From NCBI GenBank assembly GCA_963807385.1, contig CAWEBQ010000003.1, forward strand, positions 682,001 through 746,000: a stretch of 64,000 bases of DNA, given 5' to 3'. This DNA is from JBDTSW01 sp963807385 (GTDB lineage Bacteria; Actinomycetota; Thermoleophilia; Solirubrobacterales; 70-9). The notes under the pieces were generated by a model, which was not told where the DNA came from, did not search any database, and saw only the letters and a program-made list of their open reading frames with translations. Positions 51,297-61,808 of the stretch are shown here, piece after piece. How positions within the stretch are numbered: position 1 is the first letter of the stretch; each line of letters opens with the position of its first letter. The translations under genes and the position numbers were made by a program.

Positions 51297-52226
51297 ATGA
51301 GCGCGACCGACCGGCCCGCGGGGCCGATCCTATGCCTGGGCGAGGCGATCGTGGACCTGATCTGCGAGGAGGAGGCGGAGAGCCTCGGCGACGCCTCCGC
51401 CTTCCGGCCTCATTTCGGCGGCGCGCTGGCGAACGTCGCCGTGTCGGCCGCGCGCCACGGGGCTGACGCGGCCCTCGCGGGCGGGGTCGGCGACGACCCC
51501 TGGGGGGAGTGGCTGGCGCGCCGGCTTGCCGCGGAGGGGGTTGACCTGAGCTGGTTCTCGCGGGTTCCGGGGCTCCAGACCCCGGTCGCGTTCGTGGCCT
51601 TCGACTCGGAGCGCGAGCCGACGTTCTCGGTCTACGGCGACGGCATCAGAGCCGGCATCCACTCGGTCGCACCGCGGCTGGCCGAAGCGGTCGGCTCAGC
51701 CTCCGCCCTGGTGTTCGGATCGAACACCCTGGTCGGTGAGGCCGAGCGCGAGGTCACCCTGCGGGCGCGGGACCTCGCCATCGCCGGCGGAATCCCCGTG
51801 CTGTTCGACCCGAACCTGCGACCGAACCGGTGGCAGGACCTCGGGGCGGCGTGGGAGCTGTGCCGCGTGGCGGCGAAGGGAGCCTTCGTGGTCCGGGCGA
51901 ACCTCGACGAGGCCCGCGGAATCACCGGGCTCGGGGATCGGCCGGATCCGGCCGACTGCGCCGAGGCCATGACCGAGCTCGGGGCCAGGATCGCGGTCGT
52001 GACGATGGGGGCCGACGGGGCGATCGCGCGCGGCGAGGCGGATGGCGAGGCCCGGGCTCCGCGGGTGGATGTGGTCAGCCCGCTCGGAGCGGGCGACGCG
52101 TTCCTCGGCGCGCTCGCGGCCGAGGCGGCCAGCGGCGGATGGACTCCCGGGGCCGTGGTTGCCGGGCTCGGGGTGGCCGCTGCGGCGGGGGCCCGGGCCT
52201 GTGAGCGCTGGGAGGCCGTCGGTTGA
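51297..52226 (+). CDS. PfkB-family carbohydrate kinase
   Basis: A 309-residue ribokinase-fold enzyme from ATG 51297; TATGCT at 51284-51289 ends 7 nt before it, indicating leaderless expression, while ATG 51285 overlaps that hexamer. GEAIVDLICEEEA opens the fold, FGGALANVAVSAARHGADAALAGGVGDDPWG is PfkB motif 1, and VSPLGAGDAFLGALAAEA motif 2 with the catalytic Asp. It phosphorylates a sugar, probably fructose or a keto-sugar acid; this is undecided. Its stop overlaps the start of the endonuclease gene. Confidence 0.9.
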   Translation: MSATDRPAGPILCLGEAIVDLICEEEAESLGDASAFRPHFGGALANVAVSAARHGADAALAGGVGDDPWGEWLARRLAAEGVDLSWFSRVPGLQTPVAFVAFDSEREPTFSVYGDGIRAGIHSVAPRLAEAVGSASALVFGSNTLVGEAEREVTLRARDLAIAGGIPVLFDPNLRPNRWQDLGAAWELCRVAAKGAFVVRANLDEARGITGLGDRPDPADCAEAMTELGARIAVVTMGADGAIARGEADGEARAPRVDVVSPLGAGDAFLGALAAEAASGGWTPGAVVAGLGVAAAAGARACERWEAVG

Positions 52227-52906
52227 GTCGCGGCTGGACGCGCCCGCGGAGGGCGCGCATCCGGGCGATCAGGGATCGCCTGCGCGAGACCTACGGCCGT
52301 CCCGTAAACCAACCGCACGGCCATCCGATCGCCGAGCTGGTGCGGACGGTCCTCTCCCAGAACACCAGCGATGGCAACCGCGATCGGGCGTTCAACCGGC
52401 TGCGCGAACGCTACCCCTCCTGGGAGGAGGTTCGCGACGCCCCAGCCGATGACGTGATCGAAGCGCTGCGCCCGGGTGGCCTCGCGAACACCAAGGCACC
52501 GCGGATACAGCGGATCCTTTCGCAGCTCGGTGAGCACCCGGACCTCGATTGGACCGAGACGGCCCCCCGGAACGAGGTGATGGAGTTCCTCGTGGGCCTC
52601 CCCGGCGTCGGCCGAAAGACCGCGGCCTGCGTGATGATCTTCACCTGGGATCGCCCGGAGATCCCGGTCGACACGCACGTCTACCGGGTCGGCACGCGGC
52701 TCGGCCTGTTCCGGCCCGGCGCCTCATTCGACGAGGCCCACGAGGAGATCCTGCGCATGGTCGATCCCGAGGATGCCTACGAGTTCCACATCAACCTGAT
52801 CCGCCACGGCCGGGCGCTCTGCAAGGCCCAGCGGCCCCGGTGCGAGGAGTGCCCGCTGGTCCGCATGTGCCCCTACGGGCGGGACCTCCGGTCGGCCGGC
52901 CGGTAG
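52223..52906 (+). CDS. Endonuclease III-like DNA glycosylase/lyase
   Basis: A 227-residue HhH-GPD protein starting at TTG 52223 inside the kinase stop (TTGA). LVRTVLSQNTSDGNRDRAF and the helix-hairpin-helix LPGVGRKTAACVMIF with catalytic Lys (about residue 132) are followed by VDTHVYRVGTRLGL with catalytic Asp. The C-terminal cluster C-x6-C-x2-C-x5-C (LCKAQRPRCEECPLVRMCPYG) ligates 4Fe-4S. It removes oxidised pyrimidines in base-excision repair, though HhH-GPD relatives with other specificities exist. It is coupled to the kinase gene, probably without functional link. Confidence 0.93.
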   Translation: MSRGWTRPRRARIRAIRDRLRETYGRPVNQPHGHPIAELVRTVLSQNTSDGNRDRAFNRLRERYPSWEEVRDAPADDVIEALRPGGLANTKAPRIQRILSQLGEHPDLDWTETAPRNEVMEFLVGLPGVGRKTAACVMIFTWDRPEIPVDTHVYRVGTRLGLFRPGASFDEAHEEILRMVDPEDAYEFHINLIRHGRALCKAQRPRCEECPLVRMCPYGRDLRSAGR

Positions 52907-52912
52907 CTTCCC

Positions 52913-52941
52913 GCGGCACGCGGCGGCGGTCAGCGTGCCGC
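52913..52941 (+). terminator. Strong hairpin after the endonuclease gene, terminator candidate
   Basis: GCGGCACGC (52913-52921) and GCGTGCCGC (52933-52941) form a 9-bp perfect stem with an 11-nt loop, 7 nt beyond the stop codon. The sequence after it has no T-run, so it may act with Rho or protect the 3' end. Confidence 0.5.
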
Positions 52942-53019
52942 AGTTCCCGACCCCCTAGTTACGGCGGCATTAGTATCCGGCGCGCCCCGACTGGCGAGAT
53001 GGCCGGGGCGTCGCCGACC

Positions 53020-53532
53020 ATGAGCAAGAACCCGATTCTCATCTTCGCCGCACTAGTCGCCGTCGTGGGCGTGATTGCCTGGCAGGCGTTCGCCAAGGAG
53101 GGCAGCGAGGAGGCGGCCGCGGTGCCGGTCGATTCCGGCGACAAGCGGTCCCAGGAGATCTTCGCCGACAACTGCGGAAGCTGCCACACCCTGGCCGCGG
53201 GCGGGACCGACGGCGTGGTGGGCCCGAACCTCGATGAGATCCTGCCGACTCAGGTGGCGCCGCCCGACGGCACTCCCAAGGAGGTCGCAGAGGCCAACCT
53301 GCAGGCCTACGATGGCACCTACGGGCGCGTCCTCACGGCGGTGGTGTGCGGGCTCGGCGGCCGGATGCCGGCCGGGATCCTCCAGGACTCCGACGCCCAG
53401 GACATCGCTGGGTTCGTCGCGGCCTACGCGGGTCAGCTGGGCGAGGACCAGGGACCGCTCGTACCCCCGGACGAACGCCAGACGCCGCCGCCCGAGGAAT
53501 GCACCGGCGCCGCCGGCGCCGCCGCGAAGTAG
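53020..53532 (+). CDS. Membrane-anchored c-type cytochrome
   Basis: A 170-residue protein from ATG 53020 (ATG 52999 possible). An N-terminal anchor (ILIFAALVAVVGVIAWQAFA) leads into one class-I cytochrome domain with the haem motif NCGSCHTL (Cys about residue 52) and the axial Met in GGRMPAGIL. A Pro-rich acidic tail with a further Cys (PPPEECTGA) follows. It carries electrons on the outer membrane face in respiration, like c550/c551-type cytochromes. There are no cytochrome maturation or oxidase genes beside it. Confidence 0.88.
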   Translation: MSKNPILIFAALVAVVGVIAWQAFAKEGSEEAAAVPVDSGDKRSQEIFADNCGSCHTLAAGGTDGVVGPNLDEILPTQVAPPDGTPKEVAEANLQAYDGTYGRVLTAVVCGLGGRMPAGILQDSDAQDIAGFVAAYAGQLGEDQGPLVPPDERQTPPPEECTGAAGAAAK

Positions 53533-53585
53533 CCACCCCGCCCTGGGGTAGGACCCCACCGCGAACGCATGACTTCCGTGCCTGA

Positions 53586-53601
53586 GGACCCCCAGGGGTC
53601 C
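53586..53601. terminator. GGACCCC/GGGGTCC palindrome
   Basis: A 7-bp perfect stem with a 2-nt spacer between the cytochrome and dnaK. A less perfect CCTGGGG/ACCCCA pair lies about 35 bp upstream of it. It may end the cytochrome transcript. No T-run follows. Confidence 0.35.
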
Positions 53602-53612
53602 GATCGCTCGGA

Positions 53613-53642
53613 TTGGGAGGGGGTTGGGTAATCTGCTATGTT
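53613..53642 (+). promoter_or_regulatory. dnaK operon promoter
   Basis: TTGGGA (53613-53618) and TATGTT (53637-53642), 18-bp spacer, put the transcript start near 53649 with a leader of about 41 nt. The leader contains AAGGAG (53673-53678) for dnaK. Confidence 0.5.
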
Positions 53643-53645
53643 CCG

Positions 53646-53662
53646 ACTCAGATTTACTTAGG
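53646..53662. promoter_or_regulatory. Tandem HspR-type half-sites at the dnaK promoter
   Basis: ACTCAGA (53646-53652) and ACTTAGG (53656-53662) are direct repeats exactly 10 bp apart. They are the reverse complements of TCTGAGT and CCTAAGT, the same half-sites seen upstream of clpB. They overlap the predicted start of transcription. Confidence 0.5.
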
Positions 53663-53689
53663 AACCTGAACATAAGGAGCAGCTGAGAC

Positions 53690-55587
<1,898 letters not shown>

Positions 55588-55588
<1 letters not shown>

Positions 55589-56232
55589 TGGGCGACGACA
55601 CGGAAGCCCGCCCCGAGTCCGACCCCGCCGCCGCCGGACGCGGGAGGAGCACCGAAGCGCCCGAGGCCGAAGCCGAGGACGAGGGCTTCGAGGCCGGAGC
55701 GGAGGAGGCGGCGGGAGACGTCCAGGCTGATCTCGACTCTCTGTTGGCCGACACGCAGCGCGAGCGCGACGAGTACCTCGCGCTCGCGCAACGCGCTCGC
55801 GCCGACTTCGAGAACTACCGCAAGCGCGCGGGCGCCGAGGCCCGCGACGCCGAGCGGCGCGGCCGGGCGGCGATCGCCAAGGACCTCGTCCCGACGCTCG
55901 ACAACCTCGAGCGCGCGCTGCTCGCGGCGGGCATCAACCCGGCGCCTGCGGACGCTCCCACGTCCGAGCCTCAGTCCGAGGAGGTCTCCGCTCACGACGC
56001 CCTGGCGCGCGGGGTCGAGCTCGTGTATCGGGAGCTTCGCGGCGCGCTTGGGCGATCGGGTGTGGAGTCGTTTGACCCGGCGGGCGACCCGTTCGATCCC
56101 GAACTGCATGAGGCCGTGGCAAGCCGCCCGGGCGAGGGCACGACCGCCGGGACCATCGTCGAGACCGTTGACAAGGGCTACCGGCTCGATGGGCAGGTGC
56201 TGCGTGCCGCGCGCGTGATCGTGGCGGACTAG
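55588..56232 (+). CDS. grpE: Nucleotide exchange factor GrpE
   Basis: A 214-residue protein with a long acidic N-terminus (ARPESDPAAAGRGRSTEAPEAEAEDEGF). The coiled-coil RERDEYLALAQRARADFENYRKRAGAEARDAERRG and the beta-domain FDPELHEAVASRPGEGTTAGTIVETVDKGYRLDGQVLRAARVIVA are characteristic. It releases ADP from DnaK. Translation is coupled to dnaK (TGATG). Confidence 0.96.
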
Positions 56233-56234
56233 CC

Positions 56235-57338
56235 GTGGCCGCGCGCGATCCATACGAGATCCTGGGCGTCTCCAACAAGGCGACGGACGAGGAGATCAAG
56301 AAGGCCTACCGGAAGCTGGCCCGCGACTACCACCCGGACCGCAACCCCGGTGATCCGGCAGCCGAGGAGCGCTTCAAGGACGTCCAGGGCGCCTACGACA
56401 CCCTGTCGGACCCGGAGAAGCGGCGCGAGTACGACGCCGGGGGACGCTTCGCCAACTTCGGGGGCGCGGGCGGGGGCTTCACCTCGGACATCGGCGACAT
56501 CTTCTCCACCATCTTCAGCCGCGGCGGCCCCGGCGGCGGCCAACAGCAGATCCGCGGACGCGACCTCGAGACGGAGGTGTCGCTCGGCTTCGACCAGGCC
56601 ATGCGTGGCACCGAGATCTCGGTCACGGTCCCGAAGCAGGCCACCTGCGAGACGTGCGGCGGCAGCGGGGCGAAGCCGGGCACTACACCGATCACGTGCC
56701 CTCGGTGCGGCGGGCGCGGGATCGACTCCGAGAGCCAGGGCTTCTTCTCGATCAGCCAGCCCTGTGCCCAGTGCGGAGGTCGCGGCCAGGTGATCGAGCA
56801 TCCGTGTCCGACGTGCTCGGGCTCGGGGACCACGCCGCAGCGCAAGCGCTACCGGGTCCGGATCCCGGCGGGCGTTCGCGACGGCACGCGGATTCGCGTC
56901 GCCGGCAAGGGCGAGGACGGGCCCCTGGGCGGTCCGCCCGGCGACCTGTTCGTGGTGACCCGCGTCCAGCCTTCGCCCGTGTTCGCGCAGAGGCCCGACG
57001 GCCACCTCGAGGTCATGGTGCCGATCACCTACGCCGAGGCAATCCAGGGCGCGGAGGTGACGGTGCCAACCCTGAACGGGACCAAGCGCATCCGGATCCC
57101 CGCCGGAACGCAGCACGGCACGATCCAGCGGCTGCGCGGAGAGGGGCCGCCGCGCACGGGAGCCTCCAGCCGCGCGGACATCCGCTACCGGATGGAGATC
57201 GAGGTGCCAGAGGAGCTGACCGCCGACCAGCGGCGCGCCCTCGACGAGTTCTCGAAGACGATGAACGACCGTGATCCACGCGAGCGGCTGCTGCGGGATG
57301 CATCCGCGGCGTCCGCGAATGTGGGGGCCAAGGCATGA
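56235..57338 (+). CDS. dnaJ: Co-chaperone DnaJ
   Basis: A 367-residue protein with a GTG start. The J-domain contains DYHPDRNPG (HPD triad) at about residue 34, followed by a Gly/Phe region (FANFGGAGGGFTSDIGDIFST). Four zinc-binding C-x2-C-x-G-x-G repeats (CETCGGSG, CPRCGGRG, CAQCGGRG, CPTCSGSG) and the C-terminal substrate domains follow. It delivers substrates to DnaK and stimulates its ATPase. It lies 2 nt after grpE, and its stop overlaps hspR. Confidence 0.97.
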   Translation: MAARDPYEILGVSNKATDEEIKKAYRKLARDYHPDRNPGDPAAEERFKDVQGAYDTLSDPEKRREYDAGGRFANFGGAGGGFTSDIGDIFSTIFSRGGPGGGQQQIRGRDLETEVSLGFDQAMRGTEISVTVPKQATCETCGGSGAKPGTTPITCPRCGGRGIDSESQGFFSISQPCAQCGGRGQVIEHPCPTCSGSGTTPQRKRYRVRIPAGVRDGTRIRVAGKGEDGPLGGPPGDLFVVTRVQPSPVFAQRPDGHLEVMVPITYAEAIQGAEVTVPTLNGTKRIRIPAGTQHGTIQRLRGEGPPRTGASSRADIRYRMEIEVPEELTADQRRALDEFSKTMNDRDPRERLLRDASAASANVGAKA

Positions 57339-57814
57339 GCGCTCCCGAGGAGAGCACCCCGCGGCGGGCCCGCCGCCGGACCCGCACGACGACGACAGCG
57401 TCCTTCGACGCGGGTCGCGGCGTCTTCATGATCTCGGTCGCTGCAGAGCTGGCAGAGATGCACCCGCAGACGCTTCGCCTGTACGAGGCGCGCGGGCTGA
57501 TCACCCCGAAACGCTCGCCGAAGGGCACCCGGCTCTACTCCCAGGAGGACGTGGAGCGCCTGTTGAGGATCCAGCGCATGACCGCAGACGAGGGCCTGAA
57601 CCTCGCCGGGGTTGAGACCGTGCTGGAGCTGGAGGAGCAGCTCAACCGCGTTCGCGGAGAGCTGGCCAGGATGCGGGAGCGCAGCGCTCAGCTGGAGCGG
57701 GAGCTGCTCGAGGAGGTCCAGCGCGTAAGGCGCTCCGTGCGGGCCGAGATCGTCCCCTTCGGCGCCTACGAACGGCACGGCATCAGCGGGCGTCCGGGCC
57801 GGACGGCCGAGTGA
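57335..57814 (+). CDS. hspR: Heat-shock repressor HspR (MerR family)
   Basis: A 159-residue MerR-type protein. After a basic N-terminal tail comes FMISVAAELAEMHPQTLRLYEARGLITPKRSPKGTRLYSQEDVERLLRIQRMT, the winged HTH, then a coiled coil (LELEEQLNRVRGELARMRERSAQLERELLEEVQ) and a C-terminal extension. In actinobacteria HspR represses its own dnaK operon and clpB with DnaK as co-repressor. Its position after dnaJ and the half-sites upstream of dnaK and clpB in this window agree. The start overlaps the dnaJ stop (ATGA). Confidence 0.95.
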   Translation: MSAPEESTPRRARRRTRTTTTASFDAGRGVFMISVAAELAEMHPQTLRLYEARGLITPKRSPKGTRLYSQEDVERLLRIQRMTADEGLNLAGVETVLELEEQLNRVRGELARMRERSAQLERELLEEVQRVRRSVRAEIVPFGAYERHGISGRPGRTAE

Positions 57815-58167
57815 TCGCCTACGGCCTCGCGGCCGGCCGCATCGTGATCGGCGCCGGACTGTGGGCCGCCCCGAGGCTGTCGATGCGGATGCTCGGGTTC
57901 GCAGACCCGACGCCGGAGACCATCGCGATCGCCCGAGTCGCGGGAACACGTGACCTCATCCTGGGCGCCTGGCAGCTCCGCTCGATCGGGGATGACGCGA
58001 AGCTCGCTCGGGCGAGCGCCACGGTGGCCATCTGCGATGCCGGGGACACCGTCGCATTCGGCCTGCTGTTCGCCTCGGGGAACCGGGCAGCCGGGCTGCG
58101 GGGCCTGGCCGCGGCCGGGCCTGCCACGGTCGCCGGGCTCGCGCTCGCCGCCTCCCACCGACGGTAG
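57811..58167 (+). CDS. Small membrane protein, DUF4267-like
   Basis: A 118-residue protein with a GTG start overlapping the hspR stop by 4 bp, so it belongs to the heat-shock operon. About four short hydrophobic segments (YGLAAGRIVIGAGLWAAP, ARVAGTRDLILGAWQL, SATVAICDAGDTVAFGLLFASG, ATVAGLALAAS) resemble the small DUF4267-type membrane proteins. The function is unknown. Confidence 0.75.
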   Translation: MIAYGLAAGRIVIGAGLWAAPRLSMRMLGFADPTPETIAIARVAGTRDLILGAWQLRSIGDDAKLARASATVAICDAGDTVAFGLLFASGNRAAGLRGLAAAGPATVAGLALAASHRR

Positions 58168-58194
58168 GGGCGCCCCAGGCACGGTGCGCACAGA

Positions 58195-58215
58195 TCTGAG
58201 TCGAGGGCACTTAGA
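58195..58215. promoter_or_regulatory. HAIR-like HspR operator of clpB
   Basis: TCTGAGT-N7-ACTTAGA is an inverted repeat with 6 of 7 pairs matched and the same 7-bp spacing as the HspR consensus CTTGAGT-N7-ACTCAAG. It spans the -35 to -10 interval of the predicted clpB promoter (TATGCT at 58218-58223). Confidence 0.6.
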
Positions 58216-58229
58216 TCTATGCTAGAATC

Positions 58230-60827
58230 ATGCCTGAAATGCAGGCTGACCGATTCACGATCAAGGCCCAGGAGGCTGTAGCCGGAGCCCAGCGCCTGGC
58301 GCTGGCCGCGCGCAATCCCGAGGTCGCCCCCGTGCACCTGCTCGGCGCCCTGCTCGAACAGGACGACGGGTTCGCGCCCGCGGCGCTGCGCAAGGTGTCG
58401 TCGGACGTCGTCGCGATCGCCGAGCGCACCCGCGCCGCGATCGCCGAGCTGCCGACGGTGGGCGAGGGGGCCGAGCCGCGCTTCAACGACGCCACTACCC
58501 ACGTCCTGCGCAGGGCGGAGCGCGAGATGAGCGCTCTGGGGGACGAGTACATCTCGGTCGGCCACCTTTTGCTGGCGCTCGCCGATTCCGCGTCTCCCAC
58601 GACGGATCTGCTGCCGGACCGCGAGTCCCTCGCCGGTGCCGTCGCCGAGACGCAGGGCCCCAGCCGGGTCACCTCCCCGAACGCGGAGGAGATGGCCGAG
58701 GCGCTGGAGCGCTACGGGCGCGACCTCACCGCCGACGCACGCGCCGGCAAGCTCGACCCGGTCATCGGCCGCGACGAGGAGATCCGCCGGGTGATCCAGG
58801 TGCTCTCCCGCCGAACCAAGAACAACCCGGTGCTGATCGGCGAGCCCGGCGTCGGCAAGACCGCTATCGTCGAGGGCCTCGCCCAGCGCATCACGAACGG
58901 CGACGTCCCCGAGTCGCTGCGCGATCGACGCGTGATCGCGCTCGACATCGGCGCCCTGCTCGCCGGCTCCAAGTACCGGGGCGAGTTCGAGGAGCGCCTG
59001 AAGGCCGTGCTCGGCGAGGTCCAGGCTGCCGAGGGCCAGGTCGTGCTCTTCCTGGACGAGCTTCACACCATCGTCGGCGCCGGCGCCGCGGAGGGCGCCG
59101 TCGACGCCGCGAACCTTCTGAAGCCGATGCTGGCCCGCGGGGAGCTGCGCGCGGTCGGTGCGACCACGCTCGATGAGTACCGCAAGCACATAGAGAAGGA
59201 TGCTGCGCTTGAGCGCCGCTTCCAGCCGGTGCTCGTCGGGGAGCCCGACATCAACGACACCATCGCGATCCTGCGCGGACTGAAGGAGCGCTACGAGGTG
59301 CACCACGGCGTCCGCATCGCAGACCCGGCGATCGTCGCGGCCGCGACGCTGTCCGAGCGATACATCGCCGACCGCTTCCTCCCCGACAAGGCGATCGACC
59401 TGATCGACGAAGCGGCCTCGCGCCTGAAGATGGAGATCGAGTCCTCCCCTGTCGAGATCGACGAGGTCGATCGCCGGATCCAGCAGCTCGAGATCGAGAA
59501 GCAGGCCCTCGGCAAGGAGAAGGATGCCGCCTCGAAGCAGCGCCTGGGGGCGATCGAGTCCGAGTTGGCGGACCTGGGCGAGAGCGCGGGCGAGATGAAG
59601 GCCCGGTGGCAGGCCGAGAAGGGCGCCATCGAGGCGATCAAGGCCGCCGTCGCCGAGCTGGAGGAGGCCGGGCGTGAAGCCGAGCGGGCCGAGCGCGCGC
59701 AGGACCTCGAGCGCGCCGCCGAGCTCCGCTACGGGGTAATCCCGGACCTCGAGAAGACGCTGGCGGCGCAGGAGGAGCGCCTCCGCGGGCTGCACGCCGA
59801 GGGCGGCTCGATGCTCGCCGAGGAGGTCACGGAGGAGGACGTGGCGCAGGTCGTGGCGCGCTGGACCGGGATCCCGGTCTCACGCCTGCTCGAGGGCGAG
59901 GTCTCAAAGCTCGTCCACATGGAGGGGCGGCTGCACGAGCGCGTCGTCGGCCAGGACGAGGCCGTGGAGGCCGTCTCGAACGCGTTGCGACGCTCGCGCG
60001 CCGGGCTCTCCGACCCGCACCGGCCGATCGGCTCCTTCCTCTTCCTGGGCCCGACCGGCATCGGCAAGACGGAGCTGGCAAAGGCCCTCGCCGAGTTCAT
60101 GTTCGACTCCGAGCAGGCGATCATCCGCGTGGACATGTCCGAGTACATGGAGAAGCACTCGGTCGCGCGCCTGATCGGCGCACCCCCGGGCTACGTCGGC
60201 TACGAGGAGGGCGGCCAGCTGACGGAGGCCGTGCGCCGCCGCCCCTACGCCGTGCTCCTCCTCGACGAGATCGAGAAGGCACACCCGGACGTCTTTAACG
60301 TGCTGCTCCAGCTGATGGACGACGGACGCCTGACGGACGGCCAGGGCCGCAACGTCGACTTCACCAACACGATCCTGATCATGACCTCGAACGTGGGCTC
60401 CGACAAGATCGCGACCGAGACCGTGGACGAGCGCATGCGCGAACGCGTCGAGGAGGTGCTCGAGACGACCTTCAAGCCCGAGTTCCTCAACCGCATCGAC
60501 GACGTCGTCATCTTCCATCGCCTCTCCCGCGAGGACATCAGCCGCATCGTCGATCTGCAGGTCGAGCTCCTCACCGACCGCCTCGAGGAGCGAGGCGTCG
60601 AGATCCGGCTCAGCGACGACGCCCGGACGCTGCTGGGGAACCTGGGCTACGACCCCACCTACGGCGCCCGCCCGCTGAAGCGGGTGATCCAGAAGCAGCT
60701 CGTCGACCGGCTCGCCCTGGCGCTGCTGGAGGGCGAGTTCGCGGAGGGCGAGGTGATCGCGGTGGAGGCGGAGGGTGGCGAGCTCGCCTTTTCGGCGACC
60801 GGCGAGCGGACCGCCGCCGTCGCGTAG
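58230..60827 (+). CDS. clpB: Disaggregase ClpB
   Basis: An 865-residue AAA+ protein. It has an N-terminal Clp repeat domain, NBD1 with GEPGVGKTAIVEG (about residue 204) and VLFLDELHTIVGAG, a long coiled-coil middle domain (about 400-530), NBD2 with GPTGIGKTELAKALAEF (about 607) and VLLLDEIEKAHPDVFN, and the C-terminal domain. It extracts proteins from aggregates together with DnaK. TATGCT ends 6 nt before the ATG, and there is no ribosome binding site, so the transcript is probably leaderless. Control by HspR is suggested by the upstream inverted repeat. Confidence 0.97.
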   Translation: MPEMQADRFTIKAQEAVAGAQRLALAARNPEVAPVHLLGALLEQDDGFAPAALRKVSSDVVAIAERTRAAIAELPTVGEGAEPRFNDATTHVLRRAEREMSALGDEYISVGHLLLALADSASPTTDLLPDRESLAGAVAETQGPSRVTSPNAEEMAEALERYGRDLTADARAGKLDPVIGRDEEIRRVIQVLSRRTKNNPVLIGEPGVGKTAIVEGLAQRITNGDVPESLRDRRVIALDIGALLAGSKYRGEFEERLKAVLGEVQAAEGQVVLFLDELHTIVGAGAAEGAVDAANLLKPMLARGELRAVGATTLDEYRKHIEKDAALERRFQPVLVGEPDINDTIAILRGLKERYEVHHGVRIADPAIVAAATLSERYIADRFLPDKAIDLIDEAASRLKMEIESSPVEIDEVDRRIQQLEIEKQALGKEKDAASKQRLGAIESELADLGESAGEMKARWQAEKGAIEAIKAAVAELEEAGREAERAERAQDLERAAELRYGVIPDLEKTLAAQEERLRGLHAEGGSMLAEEVTEEDVAQVVARWTGIPVSRLLEGEVSKLVHMEGRLHERVVGQDEAVEAVSNALRRSRAGLSDPHRPIGSFLFLGPTGIGKTELAKALAEFMFDSEQAIIRVDMSEYMEKHSVARLIGAPPGYVGYEEGGQLTEAVRRRPYAVLLLDEIEKAHPDVFNVLLQLMDDGRLTDGQGRNVDFTNTILIMTSNVGSDKIATETVDERMRERVEEVLETTFKPEFLNRIDDVVIFHRLSREDISRIVDLQVELLTDRLEERGVEIRLSDDARTLLGNLGYDPTYGARPLKRVIQKQLVDRLALALLEGEFAEGEVIAVEAEGGELAFSATGERTAAVA

Positions 60828-60848
60828 ACGGGTACATTTCCGCGCTTG

Positions 60849-61808
60849 ATGCGCGCCATCGTCACGGGGACGGCGGGATTCATCGGTTCGCGCCTGTCCC
60901 GGCGACTACTGGAAGCCGGGAGCGCGGTCGTCGGGATCGATCGGATCTCCGACTATTACGACCCGGCGCTGAAGCGCGAGCGACTCGACCGCCTGGGCCG
61001 CGCCGACGGCTTCGAGCTGATCGAGGGCGACCTCTGCGAGATCGACCTCCGAGCCGTGCTGTCGGACGCGGACGTCGTCTTTCACCTGGCGGCCCAGCCG
61101 GGCGCCCGCGGCGGCTGGGGTGAGGAGTTCGGGGTCTACCAGCGCGACAACGTGACCGCCACCCAGCGCCTGCTGGAGGCCGCCCGGGAGGGCGCGCTGC
61201 GCCGGTTCGTCTTCGCCTCCTCCTCATCGGTGTACGGGGAGGCCGAGCGCTACCCGACCGACGAGGGCCTGGAGCCGCACCCCGCCTCTCCGTACGGGAT
61301 CACGAAGCTGTCCGGCGAGCAGCTCTGCCACCTGTACGGCAGGTACGGCGTGCCGGCGGTGATCCTGCGCTACTTCACGGTCTACGGGCCGGGCCAGCGC
61401 CCGGACATGGCGTTCTCCCGGTTCATCGCCGCCGTGCTCGCGGGGCGGCCAGTGGAGGTCTTCGGCGACGGGTTTCAGGAGCGCGAGTTCACCTACGTTG
61501 ATGACGCCGTCAGGGCCACAGTCGCCGCCGGTCAGCGTGGGCGGCCGGGGGCCACCTACAACATCGGCGGCGGGTCGCGAGCGAGCGTCCTCGCCGCGAT
61601 CGAGCTGATCGGCGAGCTGCTGGAGCGGGTGCCCGAGGTGCTCCACCTCCCGGTGGCCGCGGGTGACCTGCGCCGTACCGCCGCCGACGTCTCCCTCGCG
61701 AAGGCCGAGCTGGGCTTCGCGCCCAGGACATCCCTACGAGCGGGACTCTCCGCCCAGCTCGACGCCACTCCGAGCGCCCGCGAGCCCGTACCCGAGATCC
61801 TCGAGTAG
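60849..61808 (+). CDS. NAD-dependent nucleotide-sugar epimerase/dehydratase
   Basis: A 319-residue extended SDR from ATG 60849. Cofactor loop VTGTAGFIGSRLSRRLLEAG, DVVFHLAAQPGARG, catalytic Ser in VFASSSSVYG, and YGITK (Y-x3-K) are present. ILRYFTVYGPGQRPDMAF and QEREFTYVDDAVRA are typical of UDP-glucose/glucuronate 4-epimerases. It makes an activated sugar for surface glycans. Its end overlaps the convergent glycosyltransferase-sulfotransferase gene by 75 bp, so the two genes are transcriptionally antagonistic but probably share a pathway. Confidence 0.92.
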   Translation: MRAIVTGTAGFIGSRLSRRLLEAGSAVVGIDRISDYYDPALKRERLDRLGRADGFELIEGDLCEIDLRAVLSDADVVFHLAAQPGARGGWGEEFGVYQRDNVTATQRLLEAAREGALRRFVFASSSSVYGEAERYPTDEGLEPHPASPYGITKLSGEQLCHLYGRYGVPAVILRYFTVYGPGQRPDMAFSRFIAAVLAGRPVEVFGDGFQEREFTYVDDAVRATVAAGQRGRPGATYNIGGGSRASVLAAIELIGELLERVPEVLHLPVAAGDLRRTAADVSLAKAELGFAPRTSLRAGLSAQLDATPSAREPVPEILE